A program made the position numbers and the translations under genes. DNA of 64,000 bases from Acidovorax sp. (lineage in GTDB: Bacteria; Pseudomonadota; Gammaproteobacteria; Burkholderiales; Burkholderiaceae_C). Shown in pieces: positions 26,513 through 36,961 of the stretch (position 1 is its first letter; the number at the start of each line of letters is the position of its first letter). The stretch spans positions 124,001 to 188,000 of the forward strand of contig JAUXZO010000045.1 in assembly GCA_030692685.1 (NCBI GenBank). Reading direction: 5' to 3'. The notes below the pieces were generated by a model. The model saw only the letters and a program-made list of their open reading frames with translations, had not been told where the DNA came from and did not search any database.

Positions 26513-27424
26513 TTACTGCGGGCCGAGCTTCTCGATCAGCGCCTTGAGTTCTTCCACCTCGGCAGGCTTGAGGTCGGTCAACGGTGCGCGCACCGGGCCG
26601 CCGTCGTGGCCGACGATCTTGGCGCCCGCCTTGATGATGCTCACGCCATAGCCTTCCACCCGGTTGCGGATGGCGAGGTATGGCATGAAGAACTGCTTGA
26701 GGAGCTTGTGCTGGGTGGCAATGTCGTCAGCGGCCACAGCCTTGTAGAACTCCATCGCGGTCTTTGGGATGAAGTTGAACACCGCAGACGAGTACACCGG
26801 CGTACCCAGCGCCTTGTAGGCAGCGGCATACACCTCGGCCGTGGGCAGGCCGCCCAGGTACGAGAAGCGGTCGCCCATCTTCATGTAGATGGAGGACATG
26901 ACCTCGATGTTGCCCACGCCGTCCTTGAAGCCCACCAGGTTCGGGCAGCGGTCGGCCAGGATGGCGAGTGATTCGGCGGTGAGCTTGGTGCGGTCGCGGT
27001 TGTAGACGATGACGCCGAACTTCACACTGTTGCAGACCTGCGCCACATGTTCGATCAGACCTTCCTGGCCCGCTTCGGTCAGGTAGTGCGGCAGCAGCAG
27101 GATGCCGTGGGCGCCCAGGCGTTCGGCCTCTTGTGCATGGGCGATGGCCATGCGGGTGGGGCCGCCAGCGCCTGCAATGATCGGCACCTTGCCGCGGCAG
27201 GTGTCCACCGCGGTCTTGACGACCTCGCTGTACTCGGCGCCAGCCAACGAGAAATACTCGCCCGTGCCGCCTGCGGCAAACAGCGCGCTGGCGCCGTAGG
27301 GGGCCAGCCATTCCAGGCGCTCGATGTAGGTTTTGGGGCGGAAGTCGCCCTGCTCGTCAAAGTCCGTGATCGGAAACGACAGCAGGCCGGAGCCCATGAT
27401 GGATTTGAGTTCTTGGGGGGTCAT
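26513..27424 (-). CDS. kdgD: 5-dehydro-4-deoxyglucarate dehydratase
   Basis: 303 residues from the ATG at 27422-27424. DHDPS/NAL superfamily TIM barrel: [38 protein letters not shown] with the catalytic Tyr and [13 protein letters not shown] with the Schiff-base Lys. This set matches KdgD, which converts 5-keto-4-deoxyglucarate to 2,5-dioxopentanoate in glucarate/galactarate breakdown. Next upstream on the strand is a Bug-type receptor gene, consistent with uptake of a sugar diacid. A strong terminator follows. Confidence 0.9.
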   Translation of the reverse strand: MTPQELKSIMGSGLLSFPITDFDEQGDFRPKTYIERLEWLAPYGASALFAAGGTGEYFSLAGAEYSEVVKTAVDTCRGKVPIIAGAGGPTRMAIAHAQEAERLGAHGILLLPHYLTEAGQEGLIEHVAQVCNSVKFGVIVYNRDRTKLTAESLAILADRCPNLVGFKDGVGNIEVMSSIYMKMGDRFSYLGGLPTAEVYAAAYKALGTPVYSSAVFNFIPKTAMEFYKAVAADDIATQHKLLKQFFMPYLAIRNRVEGYGVSIIKAGAKIVGHDGGPVRAPLTDLKPAEVEELKALIEKLGPQ

Positions 27425-27580
27425 GGTGGGTACAGGTCCGGTCAAAAAAAGGAGGTAGGGCTAAGAGCGGCGAATAAAACTCAGCGAAGCGGTTCTGGCT
27501 GGGCGCTGCGTCGCAGGCAGTACGGGCAGTACGACAAGACGCGGCAACGACGCCAGAAGAGTTTTTTTGGCCGCTCCAAA

Positions 27581-28561
27581 TCAGTCGAGCTTGATGTTGG
27601 CGGCCTTGACCACGGTGGCCCAGCGGGCGCGTTCCTTGGCAAAGAACTGGTCTTGCTCGGTGGGAGTCATGGTCACCACTTCAGCGCCCTGGCCGGCCAG
27701 GCGCGAGCGGATTTCGGGGGAGCGGATGGCGGTGATGAAGGCGTTGTTGAGCTTTTGCACCACGGCCTCTGGCGTACCGCGCGGCACCAGAATGCCTTGC
27801 CAGGTGCCCGATTCGAAACCGGTCACGCCCTGCTCGGCAATGGTGGGTACGTCGCCGATCAGCGGCATGCGTGTGGCCTTGGACACCCCCAGCACCTTGA
27901 GCTTGCCGTTTTGCACGTGGGGCAGGGTGGCGAGCATGCCGTTCATGAGGATCTGGGTCTGCCCGGCCACGGTGTCCTGAATGGCGGTGACGCCGCCCGT
28001 GTAGGGGATGTACTGCCAGCGCGCGCCGCTGGCACGTTCCAGCGCCACGCCCGCCACATGAGGGGCGCTGCCGGTGGCCGTCACGGCAAAGTTGAGGTCG
28101 TTCTTTTTCGAGTACGCCACCAGTTCCTTGAAGTTGCTGACAGGCACCGAGGGGTGCACCACCAGCAGGTGGGGCGAGTAGGCCAGCATGGTCACGCCGC
28201 GCAGGTCCTTGGAGGGGTCGAACGACAGCTTGGTATAGACGGATGGGCTGATGGCCAGCGCGCCCACGTCGCACAGCAGCATGGTGTAGCCGTCTGGGTC
28301 GGACTTGGCCACAAAGTCGGCGCCCAGGTTGCCATTGGCGCCGGGTTTGTTTTCGACGATGACGGATTGCTTGAGCGCATCCGACATCACCTGGCTGATG
28401 GACCTGGCAATGATGTCCGAGCTGCCACCCGGTGGGTAGGGCACCACGATGCGCAAGGTCTTGGCGGGCCATTGGGCGGTTGATGTGGTTTGGGCGGTAG
28501 CCGTGGCGGTAGCGAGGGCGGCGGTGCAGGCCAGAAGGGCCGTTCGGCGGGTCAAAGTCAT
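27581..28561 (-). CDS. Bug-type tricarboxylate/sugar-acid binding protein
   Basis: 326 residues with a signal peptide (RRTALLACTAALATATATAQ). The mature part starts WPAKTLRIVVPYPPGGSSDI and has the typical ENKPGANGNLGADFVAKSDP, followed by QTILMNGML-like ligand loops and a C-terminal Asp. Bug proteins are periplasmic receptors for carboxylates in betaproteobacteria, often without an adjacent transporter. It precedes kdgD by about 155 bases on the same strand, so glucarate or a related diacid is a reasonable ligand, by context only. Confidence 0.88.
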   Translation of the reverse strand: MTLTRRTALLACTAALATATATAQTTSTAQWPAKTLRIVVPYPPGGSSDIIARSISQVMSDALKQSVIVENKPGANGNLGADFVAKSDPDGYTMLLCDVGALAISPSVYTKLSFDPSKDLRGVTMLAYSPHLLVVHPSVPVSNFKELVAYSKKNDLNFAVTATGSAPHVAGVALERASGARWQYIPYTGGVTAIQDTVAGQTQILMNGMLATLPHVQNGKLKVLGVSKATRMPLIGDVPTIAEQGVTGFESGTWQGILVPRGTPEAVVQKLNNAFITAIRSPEIRSRLAGQGAEVVTMTPTEQDQFFAKERARWATVVKAANIKLD

Positions 28562-28903
28562 CGGATGTCTCCAGCAGTAGTCTTGTTGTTAGTCATCGTA
28601 CAACTAAGCGTAGGGGAAAACAATGGATGGCATCAAAAAAGGCGATTTTGTGGCCGAAATTAAGGGTTTTCACTAGGTGTTTCAGAGCTTGCATTGCCGG
28701 TTTATAGAGGGGACTAGGGCTGAAGGGATATGCGAAATCCCCGGGTATTCCCTTTGAGGCTGGAGACCAAATCGACGTAACAATGCATCTCCTTGTTGTA
28801 TGACGACATATGACAATTGTCCGCTTTCTAGAGAATGTAGACGACGCAACCCATTACCGCGCTGCCCCTGTGGGGCTGCGCTGCACACCAAGGAGACCTT
28901 GCA
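28562..28903. promoter_or_regulatory. Divergent control region between the two sugar-acid units
   Basis: 342 gene-free, rather AT-rich bases. It contains two possible GntR-like sites: TTAGT-N9-ACTAA at 28589-28607 and a TTGT...ACAA palindrome-like block at about 28794-28814. No regulator gene lies nearby. The sites are suggested by symmetry only. Confidence 0.4.
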
Positions 28904-29995
28904 ATGCACGCTGTGTTTCGCACCCGGGCCACGCCGCTCGCACTGACGGCGCTGTGCGCCTTTGGGGCGCCGGGCAGTTGGGCGGCCACCTGGGTTTATG
29001 TGTCCAACGCGGACAGCCAGGATGTGTCGGTGTTTGAACTCGACCGAGGCGCCGCCGTACTCAAACCGGTGGACACCACGGCGTTGGGCGGCAACGCCAT
29101 GCCCATGGCTGTGAGCCCGGACAAGAAGGTGCTGTACGTGGCGCTGCGCTCGCAACCGTTTCGGGTGGTCAGCCTGGGCATCGACCCGGCCAGCGGCAAG
29201 CTGCGCAAGCTGGGCGAGGCGCCTCTGGCCGACAGCATGGCCAATATCGACACCGACGCCACCGGCCGCTGGTTGTTTGCGGCCTCGTACCCGGGCCACA
29301 AGATCACGGTCAACAGCATTGGCAAGGATGGAGCGGTGGGCGCCGTGCAGCAGCTCCTCCCTACAGCGCCCAACGCGCACGCCATCCATGCGGATGCCAC
29401 CAACCGCCATGTGTTTGCCACCAGCCTGGGTGGTGACAACCTGTCTGCCTGGCGCTTTGATGCGGATACCGGCAAGCTCACCGCGCACGAGCCCGCGCGG
29501 ACCCAGGTGGCGCCCGAAAAGTCTGGCCCGCGTCACTTTGTGTGGAGCGGCGACCAGCGGCACATGTATGTGCTCAACGAGCTGGATGCGGCCGTCCACG
29601 TGATGGCGTACGACAAAGAGCGCGGCACCTTGCGCCCCGTGCAGCGCACCACCGCATTGCCCGCAGGTTTTACCGGCAAGCCCTGGGCGGCGGACATTCA
29701 CCTATCGCCCGACGGCCGCACGTTGTATGCGTCCGAGCGCACCTCCAGCACGCTGAGCAGCTTTCGCGTAGACGCCACCACTGGCCAATTGCAGCCGCTG
29801 GGCCAGGTGCCCACCGAGAAGTCGCCGCGCGGGTTTGCGGTGGATGCGTCGGGTCGCTTTTTGATTGCGGCGGGGCAGGAGTCGCACCACGTTGCGCTGC
29901 ACCCCATCGACCCTGCCACCGGCATTCCCGGCGCACCCACGCGGGTGCCTGCGGGCAAGAACCCTAACTGGGTCGAAATCGTCGATCTGCATTGA
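28904..29995 (+). CDS. Secreted lactonase-family seven-bladed propeller
   Basis: 363 residues with an N-terminal signal peptide ending near GSWAATW. Repeated blades of the 6-phosphogluconolactonase (YbhE) type are seen: MAVSPDKKVLYVALRSQPFR, NIDTDATGRWLFAASYPGHK, FVWSGDQRHMYVLNELDAAV, HLSPDGRTLYASERTSSTLS. Pgl-type lactonases hydrolyse sugar lactones; with an export signal this one would act in the periplasm, opening aldono- or glucaro-lactones before uptake. It is followed on the same strand by a Bug receptor (60-base gap), supporting that role. Confidence 0.82.
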   Translation: MHAVFRTRATPLALTALCAFGAPGSWAATWVYVSNADSQDVSVFELDRGAAVLKPVDTTALGGNAMPMAVSPDKKVLYVALRSQPFRVVSLGIDPASGKLRKLGEAPLADSMANIDTDATGRWLFAASYPGHKITVNSIGKDGAVGAVQQLLPTAPNAHAIHADATNRHVFATSLGGDNLSAWRFDADTGKLTAHEPARTQVAPEKSGPRHFVWSGDQRHMYVLNELDAAVHVMAYDKERGTLRPVQRTTALPAGFTGKPWAADIHLSPDGRTLYASERTSSTLSSFRVDATTGQLQPLGQVPTEKSPRGFAVDASGRFLIAAGQESHHVALHPIDPATGIPGAPTRVPAGKNPNWVEIVDLH

Positions 29996-30055
29996 GCGTC
30001 CGGCCTTCGTTCATCGCTTCAGTCGTTCACATCTACATAAACAGGAGACATCACC

Positions 30056-31054
30056 ATGCAACGCAGAACCCTCATCCACACCGCCGCCCTGGCTGCTGCG
30101 GCCTGCAGCGCCCTCATCAGCCTGCCCGCTGCAGCCCAGGGCAACTGGCCCTCCAGCAAACCCATCACCTACGTGGTGCCGTTTGCGGCAGGCGGCACCA
30201 CTGACACCCTGGCACGCCTGATTGGCCAGCAACTGGGCACGGCGCTGGGCACCACGGTGGTGGTGGAGAACAAGGGCGGTGCGGCCGGCAGCATCGGGTC
30301 TGAAGCCGCTGCGCGGTCTGCGCCTGACGGGTTTACCGTGCTGGGCGGCACCGTCAGCTCGCACGCCATCAACGTGAGCCTCTACCCCAAGCTGGGCTAC
30401 GACCCCATCAAGTCCTTCAGCCCCGTCACGCTGATCGGCACCAACCCTGTGGTGCTGGTGGTGGCCGCCAACAGCCCTTACAAAACCCTCAAGGACGTGC
30501 TGGTGGGGGCCAAGGGCAAGCAGGGTGGCCTGTCGTCGGCCTCAGCCGGCACGGGCAGCTCGCAGCACTTGGCGGTGGAATTGCTGGCCTACAAGTCGGG
30601 CGTGAAGTTCACGCACATCCCCTACAAAGGCAGTGGCCCGGCCATTCAGGACGTGATCAGCGGCCAGGTGGACATGATGTTTGACACCACGGTGGTGGCC
30701 GCGCCGCACATCCAGAGCGGCAAGCTGCGCGCCATCGCCGTCACATCACCCCAGCGCTTGGCATCGATGCCCGACGTGCCCACCGTGGCCGAGTCGGGCG
30801 TGCCCGAACTCAAAGACTTCCAGGTGCAGTCCTGGCAGGCCATCTTCGTGCCAGCCGGTACACCCACCCCGGTGGTGACGCGCCTGCACGACGAAATCCG
30901 CAAGATCCTGGCCCAGCCCGACATGCAAACCCGCCTCAAGGGCTTTGGCATGGAGCCTGCCGACATGAGCGTGGCCCAGATCGCTGCGTTCCAGAAGGCC
31001 GAAGTCGAGAAGTGGGCGCAGGTCATCAAGGCGGCCAATATCAAAGTAGATTGA
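30056..31054 (+). CDS. Bug-type tricarboxylate/sugar-acid binding protein
   Basis: 332 residues. Signal peptide LIHTAALAAAACSALISLPA-AAQ, then WPSSKPITYVVPFAAGGTTD and VVVENKGGAAGSIGSEAAAR, the standard Bug fold. It ends in NIKVD, the same ending (NIKLD) as the Bug protein at 27581. The two are divergent paralogs flanking one control region and probably bind related acids. Downstream is a clear terminator. Confidence 0.88.
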   Translation: MQRRTLIHTAALAAAACSALISLPAAAQGNWPSSKPITYVVPFAAGGTTDTLARLIGQQLGTALGTTVVVENKGGAAGSIGSEAAARSAPDGFTVLGGTVSSHAINVSLYPKLGYDPIKSFSPVTLIGTNPVVLVVAANSPYKTLKDVLVGAKGKQGGLSSASAGTGSSQHLAVELLAYKSGVKFTHIPYKGSGPAIQDVISGQVDMMFDTTVVAAPHIQSGKLRAIAVTSPQRLASMPDVPTVAESGVPELKDFQVQSWQAIFVPAGTPTPVVTRLHDEIRKILAQPDMQTRLKGFGMEPADMSVAQIAAFQKAEVEKWAQVIKAANIKVD

Positions 31055-31089
31055 CGCACCCGAATCCCGTATCTCCCTGTGAAGATTTC

Positions 31090-31122
31090 GCGGAACCGCC
31101 TTTGGGCTGTTCCGCTTTTTTT
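31090..31122 (+). terminator. Intrinsic terminator after the second Bug gene
   Basis: Stem GCGGAAC (31090-31096) / GTTCCGC (31109-31115), 12-base loop, seven T's. Confidence 0.8.
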
Positions 31123-31139
31123 ATGGCGCCAGCAAGTTT

Positions 31140-31466
31140 TCAGTCCGCTGATGCTGCACTGCCAGTGGGCGGGCGGGGGGACAGCACCACATCCGGGTGC
31201 TGCCCCGTCAGCAGCAGAAACATCGCAAACACCGGCCCCTGCATGTTGCGCTCGTCCGTGGTGCTTTCCAGCGCCTGCCAGGTGCGCGACTGCACACCGC
31301 CCCGGCTGCCGGTCTGCAGCGGGTAACCCATCAGTTCGGCGGCCTGGGCCTGGCTGAGGCCAGCGGCAATACGTGCGGCCTTGAGTTGGTCGCCAGTCGG
31401 GACGGGCATGTTCAACGATGGGTTCAGGGGCGTGAGCGCAGTGGGCAACAGGGTGTCTGGGTTCAT
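31140..31466 (-). CDS. XRE-type helix-turn-helix protein
   Basis: 108 residues. The helix-turn-helix spans QLKAARIAAGLSQAQAAELM and the following Gly-rich segment up to SRTWQALESTTDERNMQGPV, an arrangement seen in short Cro/CI-like proteins that carry a Trp/Met-rich second half. An internal ATG at 31409 is an alternative start with better family fit. The operator and target genes are unknown. It stands alone between the Bug gene and a dispersed palindrome. Confidence 0.7.
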   Translation of the reverse strand: MNPDTLLPTALTPLNPSLNMPVPTGDQLKAARIAAGLSQAQAAELMGYPLQTGSRGGVQSRTWQALESTTDERNMQGPVFAMFLLLTGQHPDVVLSPRPPTGSAASAD

Positions 31467-31510
31467 GGCAGGTGGGCAGGGGCCGTGCGGGTTTACAGAG
31501 ATTTGCTTCT

Positions 31511-31560
31511 AATTTAATAGCTGGTAGCGCTTACGGGATAAGCGCTACAGGTCGTTTATA
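31511..31560 (+). repeat. Dispersed AT-rich palindrome
   Basis: TTAATAGCTGGTAGCGCTTA then CGGGATAAGCGCTACAGGTC. It lies between the XRE gene and the ABC exporter gene. Confidence 0.8.
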
Positions 31561-31606
31561 CTCAAAATTTGTTGAGTTGATATCGTGCGGCACGTGAGCC
31601 CTCCGT

Positions 31607-33451
<1,845 letters not shown>

Positions 33452-33611
33452 AATCAAAACTCCTTGGGCCACGATGTTACGTGCCGCCGCGGCAAGCCGG
33501 TGCGCCCGGCTCCAAAGCACGCGGCAGCACGAGGGTCGCGCCCAAGGGTTTCAAAAATGGTTTAGGGCGCAGCCAGAGGCGGCTCCCGTTGGCGGCCGAG
33601 CGGCCCCCAAA

Positions 33612-34079
33612 CTAAATCAACAATGTGACCACCACAATCACCACGCCCAACGCCAGGTTGATGCCCACCAGCGTGCGAATGCTGCCCAGCGCCTTGCCAC
33701 CAGCGGGCCAGTCCGACGCGGCCACGGCGCGTTGCAGGCGCTTGAACAGCGCAAACCGGATGTGCCCAAACAAGGCCATCATCACCAGGCCCAGCGCGGC
33801 CATGATGGTCCAGTCCAGCGGCATGGCAAAGCTGCCGCCGGCCTGCACGGTTTGTTTGGCCACACGGCCAATCATCCACAGCCCGCTGCCCAGCACCACC
33901 ACCACTGCCACGCTTACCGCAGCAAAAAACCGCTGCAGCACGTCGTGCATGAGGCGCACGCGCTGCGGGGGCTCCAGCGACAGCGCAGCAGGGCGCAAGA
34001 AGAAATGGGCAAACACCATGCCGCCGATCCACACAATGATGGACAGGACATGGACGAGCTGGAGGGCGTTGTAGAGCAT
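33612..34079 (-). CDS. CopD-like membrane protein
   Basis: 155 residues starting MLYNALQLVHVLSIIVWIGG with MVFAHFFLRPAA, then three more hydrophobic helices (SVAVVVVLGSGLWMIGRVAK, DWTIMAALGLVMMALFGHIR, TLVGINLALGVVIVVVTLLI). The His and Trp in the first helix and the overall plan match the CopD-family integral membrane domain linked to copper or heme handling. Function here is unproven. The ATG at 34077-34079 is preferred over the upstream in-frame start because it opens the first helix. Confidence 0.75.
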   Translation of the reverse strand: MLYNALQLVHVLSIIVWIGGMVFAHFFLRPAALSLEPPQRVRLMHDVLQRFFAAVSVAVVVVLGSGLWMIGRVAKQTVQAGGSFAMPLDWTIMAALGLVMMALFGHIRFALFKRLQRAVAASDWPAGGKALGSIRTLVGINLALGVVIVVVTLLI

Positions 34080-34408
34080 GGATGTGCGGCGCTGGCGCTG
34101 GGGGGGCACCGGCTAAACCGTGTCGTTGAGGTTGGGGGTTAGGAAGCGGTAGTGGCATTGTGCCGCGACGCGCACGGCGAATGCCCCAGAAACCCGTGCT
34201 GTATCCCTGCAGAGAATGGGTGTGTTGGGGTGGGGTTGGGCCTCCATATGGCACTGGGCGCCCATCCGCCGCCGTCTACTTTTGGGTGCCAACACCCTGG
34301 ATGGCGCGCCATATCGTGGGCTCCGGCACCGCCACGGCCAGCAACCTCACGCACCGTGAGCGGTCGCGGTTTGCCGTTTGGCCCTTTGGCCCTTTGGCCG
34401 TTTGTTTT
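34080..34408. other. Gene-free stretch with short GGCCCTTT repeats
   Basis: No gene supported. Near 34368-34402, just after the stop of the GGDEF gene, are tandem units of the form TTTGCCG/TTTGGCCC/TTTGGCCC/TTTGGCCG. The remainder presumably carries the promoter of the CopD-like gene. Confidence 0.5.
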
Positions 34409-35791
34409 TTACTTGCCAGGGGCGACATCCGGCACAGGTTGCGCCGGGCGTGCCACCCGCACCTGGTTGCCGCCGCTTTTTTTGGACGCGTACATCGCCT
34501 CGTCCGCGTGGCCCAGCAGGTGGTGTTCTTCGCCGCCGTGTTCGGGGTAGACGGCCACGCCAATGCTGGGCTGAATGTGCAGGCGGTTGCCTTCCAGATC
34601 AAACGGTTGACTGAAGGCGGCCAGGATTTTGTCGGCAGCCGCTTTGGCGTGATCGCGCGCATGGCCGCCCTCCAGCAGCACCACAAACTCGTCCCCGCCC
34701 AGCCGCGCCACGGTGTCAGCGCCACGCACGGACTCAATCAACCGCTGCGCCACCCGCTGCAGCAGCAGGTCGCCCATGGCGTGGCCCAGGGTGTCGTTCA
34801 CGTCTTTGAAGCGGTCCAGGTCAATGAACAGCAGCGACAGCAGCCGGTCGTCCCGCTGCGCGCGGGACAGGGCCGTCTTGAGGCGGTCCAGAAACAGCTG
34901 GCGGTTGGGCAGGTGGGTGAGCTGGTCGTATTGCGCCATGTGCTGCAGCCGCTCGCGCATCTGTTGGCGCTCGATGGCCGCCGCGACCTGGGTGGAGACA
35001 AACTGCAGCAGCTCCTTGTCCTTGTTGGTGTAGCGGGCCTGCTCGGTGTAGCCCTGCAGCACCAGCGCGCCCATGGGGCCTTGGGTGGACTGCAGCGGCA
35101 CGCCCAGCCAGTACAAGGGCGCGGGGTCTGGCAGCTGCGTCAGGCGGCTGGGCAGTGTGGCGCGGGTATCAGGCGTCAGCAGCACGGTGGTGCCGTGGCG
35201 GATCACTTCGGCGCACAGCGCGTCGTCGCCCAGCGCCAGCGGGCCGGGGGCCGCGTGGTGCTCGTTGACGTGGTACGGAAAACTCAGTATGTCCTTGTGC
35301 GGGTCGTACAAGGCCACGGCAAAGTTGGTGGCCGCCAGCAGCTTGCCGATGATGTGGTGTATGCGCTCGAACAAGGTGTCAAGCGTCTGCGCGGTGTGGG
35401 CGGATTCGGAGATGGCGTAGATCGCCTCGTGCATGGATTCGGTGATCTTGCGCTCGGTGATGTCGTGGGCCACTGCCAGGCGCACGTTGCGCTCGGGCAC
35501 CCAACGGGCCGTCCAGCGGATATGGGCGATGGTGCCGTCCTTGCGGATATAGCGGTTTTCAAACTGCAGCTGCAATTTGCCATCCATCACGCTCTGGGCC
35601 TGCTGCGTTGTGGCGGGTTTGTCGTCCGGGTGCACCAGGTCCAGCATGCGCCTGCCAGTCATTTCCTCGGGCGTGTAGCCAAAGATCCGCTCGAAAGCGG
35701 GGCTGACAAAAACGACGGTGCTGTCGGGCTCGACGATGCACACGGCGTCGAGCAGGAGGTCCACCACATTCAGAGAGTTGATGCTGTGCAT
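34409..35791 (-). CDS. PAS-GAF-GGDEF diguanylate cyclase
   Basis: 460 residues from the ATG at 35789-35791. Order: PAS (VVDLLLDAVCIVEPDSTVVF to VAHDITERK, about residues 5-125), GAF (SAHTAQTLDTLFERIHHIIG to QVAAAIERQ), and GGDEF with the intact signature RLGGDEFVVLLEGG near residue 385. No EAL domain. It should make cyclic-di-GMP in response to a cytoplasmic signal. No inhibitory RxxD site is obvious before the signature. Single-gene unit. Confidence 0.88.
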   Translation of the reverse strand: MHSINSLNVVDLLLDAVCIVEPDSTVVFVSPAFERIFGYTPEEMTGRRMLDLVHPDDKPATTQQAQSVMDGKLQLQFENRYIRKDGTIAHIRWTARWVPERNVRLAVAHDITERKITESMHEAIYAISESAHTAQTLDTLFERIHHIIGKLLAATNFAVALYDPHKDILSFPYHVNEHHAAPGPLALGDDALCAEVIRHGTTVLLTPDTRATLPSRLTQLPDPAPLYWLGVPLQSTQGPMGALVLQGYTEQARYTNKDKELLQFVSTQVAAAIERQQMRERLQHMAQYDQLTHLPNRQLFLDRLKTALSRAQRDDRLLSLLFIDLDRFKDVNDTLGHAMGDLLLQRVAQRLIESVRGADTVARLGGDEFVVLLEGGHARDHAKAAADKILAAFSQPFDLEGNRLHIQPSIGVAVYPEHGGEEHHLLGHADEAMYASKKSGGNQVRVARPAQPVPDVAPGK

Positions 35792-35979
35792 AAGGTGCGC
35801 CACGCATAGGTGGCGTAGAGCGCACATTGTGCCGCGCCTGTGCTGCGGTGGCTCCGCATAAACCCTATCAAATACCGCCAGATGTGCCTATTCAGCTACC
35901 GAACTGATAGCGGTGTCTTGCAAAGCGCGGTGCATGGCTGGCTCAGCCGTTCTGCGGTGGTGTTGCGTGAACTTGTGTT

Positions 35980-36026
35980 TTTGATAGCTGCTAACGCTTA
36001 TGGGTAAAGCGCTAGAGTCAATTTTC
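35980..36026 (+). repeat. Dispersed AT-rich palindrome
   Basis: TTTGATAGCTGCTAACGCTT then ATGGGTAAAGCGCTAGAGTC. It ends exactly at the stop codon of the following minus-strand lyase gene. Confidence 0.8.
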
Positions 36027-36888
36027 ATTGGTATTTTTGTTCCAGCGCATCCCAGTCGGCCTTGTGCACCAGCCGCTGGCGCTCGGCAAACGGTGCCACC
36101 AGCGCCGGGTCTTCATCGATGCGTTGCGTATCGCGCAACACGGTCAGCGCCTTTTGCATGCCCGCCACGGCGCCTTGCAGCGCGGCGTTGGCATACAGCA
36201 CCAGGCCGTAGCCCAGCCCGGCCAGTTCTTCGGCATGGGTGATGGGGGTTTTGCCGCCGATCACCATGTTCATCAGCTGCGGCGCTGCCAGCCGCTGGGG
36301 CAGTGCGCGGATCTCGTCCAGCGTGGTGACGGCTTCGACGAAGAGGAGGTCGGCGCCGGCCTCTTGAAACCGCTGGGCGCGCTCGACGGCGGCCTCAAAA
36401 CCCTGGGTGGCGCAGGCGTCAGTGCGCGCCAGGATCAGGGTGTCCGGGTCGCGGCGCGCGTCCACGGCGGCTTTGATCTTGCCCAGCATTTCATCGGTGC
36501 TGATGACCTCCTTGCCGCTGAAATGCCCGCAGCGCTTGGGGCTGACCTGGTCTTCGAGTTGAATGCAGTCGGCACCTGCGCGCTCCAGCGTGCGCACCGC
36601 GTGATAGGTGTTGAGCGCGTTGCCAAAGCCGGTGTCGGCATCGACGATGAGCGGCAGGTGCTCCACCGCGTCGCGGATGCGGGCCGTGTGGTCGGCAATG
36701 TCGGTCAGGCCCATGAAGGCCTGGTCGGGCAGGCCAAACCACATGTTGGTGACGCCTGCGCCGGTGATATAGATGGCTTCAAATCCGAGGTCTGCCACCA
36801 CGCGGGCCGAAAGGGCGTTGAAGGCGCCGGGCACGATGACGCCCCGGCGGGCCTGGGCGAGGGCTTTGAGTTGTTGCTTTGTGTTCAT
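36025..36888 (-). CDS. Isocitrate lyase/PEP mutase superfamily lyase
   Basis: 287 residues. Motifs: VIVPGAFNALSARVVADLGF, PLIVDADTGFGNALNTYHAV, CIQLEDQVSPKRCGHFSGKE with the superfamily KRCGH, and ILARTDACATQGFEAAVERA. This pattern fits the oxaloacetate decarboxylase/2,3-dimethylmalate lyase branch. It occupies the place next to prpF where methylisocitrate lyase PrpB often sits but lacks PrpB-specific features such as the N-terminal VGTINAYHA-type segment. Reaction uncertain: it may cleave a 2-methyl or 2,3-dimethyl malate-like acid or serve as a PrpB substitute. Confidence 0.8.
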   Translation of the reverse strand: MNTKQQLKALAQARRGVIVPGAFNALSARVVADLGFEAIYITGAGVTNMWFGLPDQAFMGLTDIADHTARIRDAVEHLPLIVDADTGFGNALNTYHAVRTLERAGADCIQLEDQVSPKRCGHFSGKEVISTDEMLGKIKAAVDARRDPDTLILARTDACATQGFEAAVERAQRFQEAGADLLFVEAVTTLDEIRALPQRLAAPQLMNMVIGGKTPITHAEELAGLGYGLVLYANAALQGAVAGMQKALTVLRDTQRIDEDPALVAPFAERQRLVHKADWDALEQKYQ

Positions 36889-36910
36889 GTTGATTGGATA
36901 AAACGCTGCA

Positions 36911-36960
36911 TTTTTAATAGCTACTCGCGCTTGATGGATAAGCGCTAGGGGCCAATTTGG
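36911..36960 (+). repeat. Dispersed AT-rich palindrome
   Basis: TTTTAATAGCTACTCGCGCT then TGATGGATAAGCGCTAGGGG and CCAATTTGG. It lies between the lyase gene and prpF and ends against the prpF stop. Confidence 0.8.
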
Positions 36961-36961
36961 C

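Noticed and set aside
36025-36888. Calling this lyase PrpB because it lies next to prpF
   Set aside because: It has the superfamily KRCGH block but lacks the N-terminal and C-terminal segments typical of methylisocitrate lyases.
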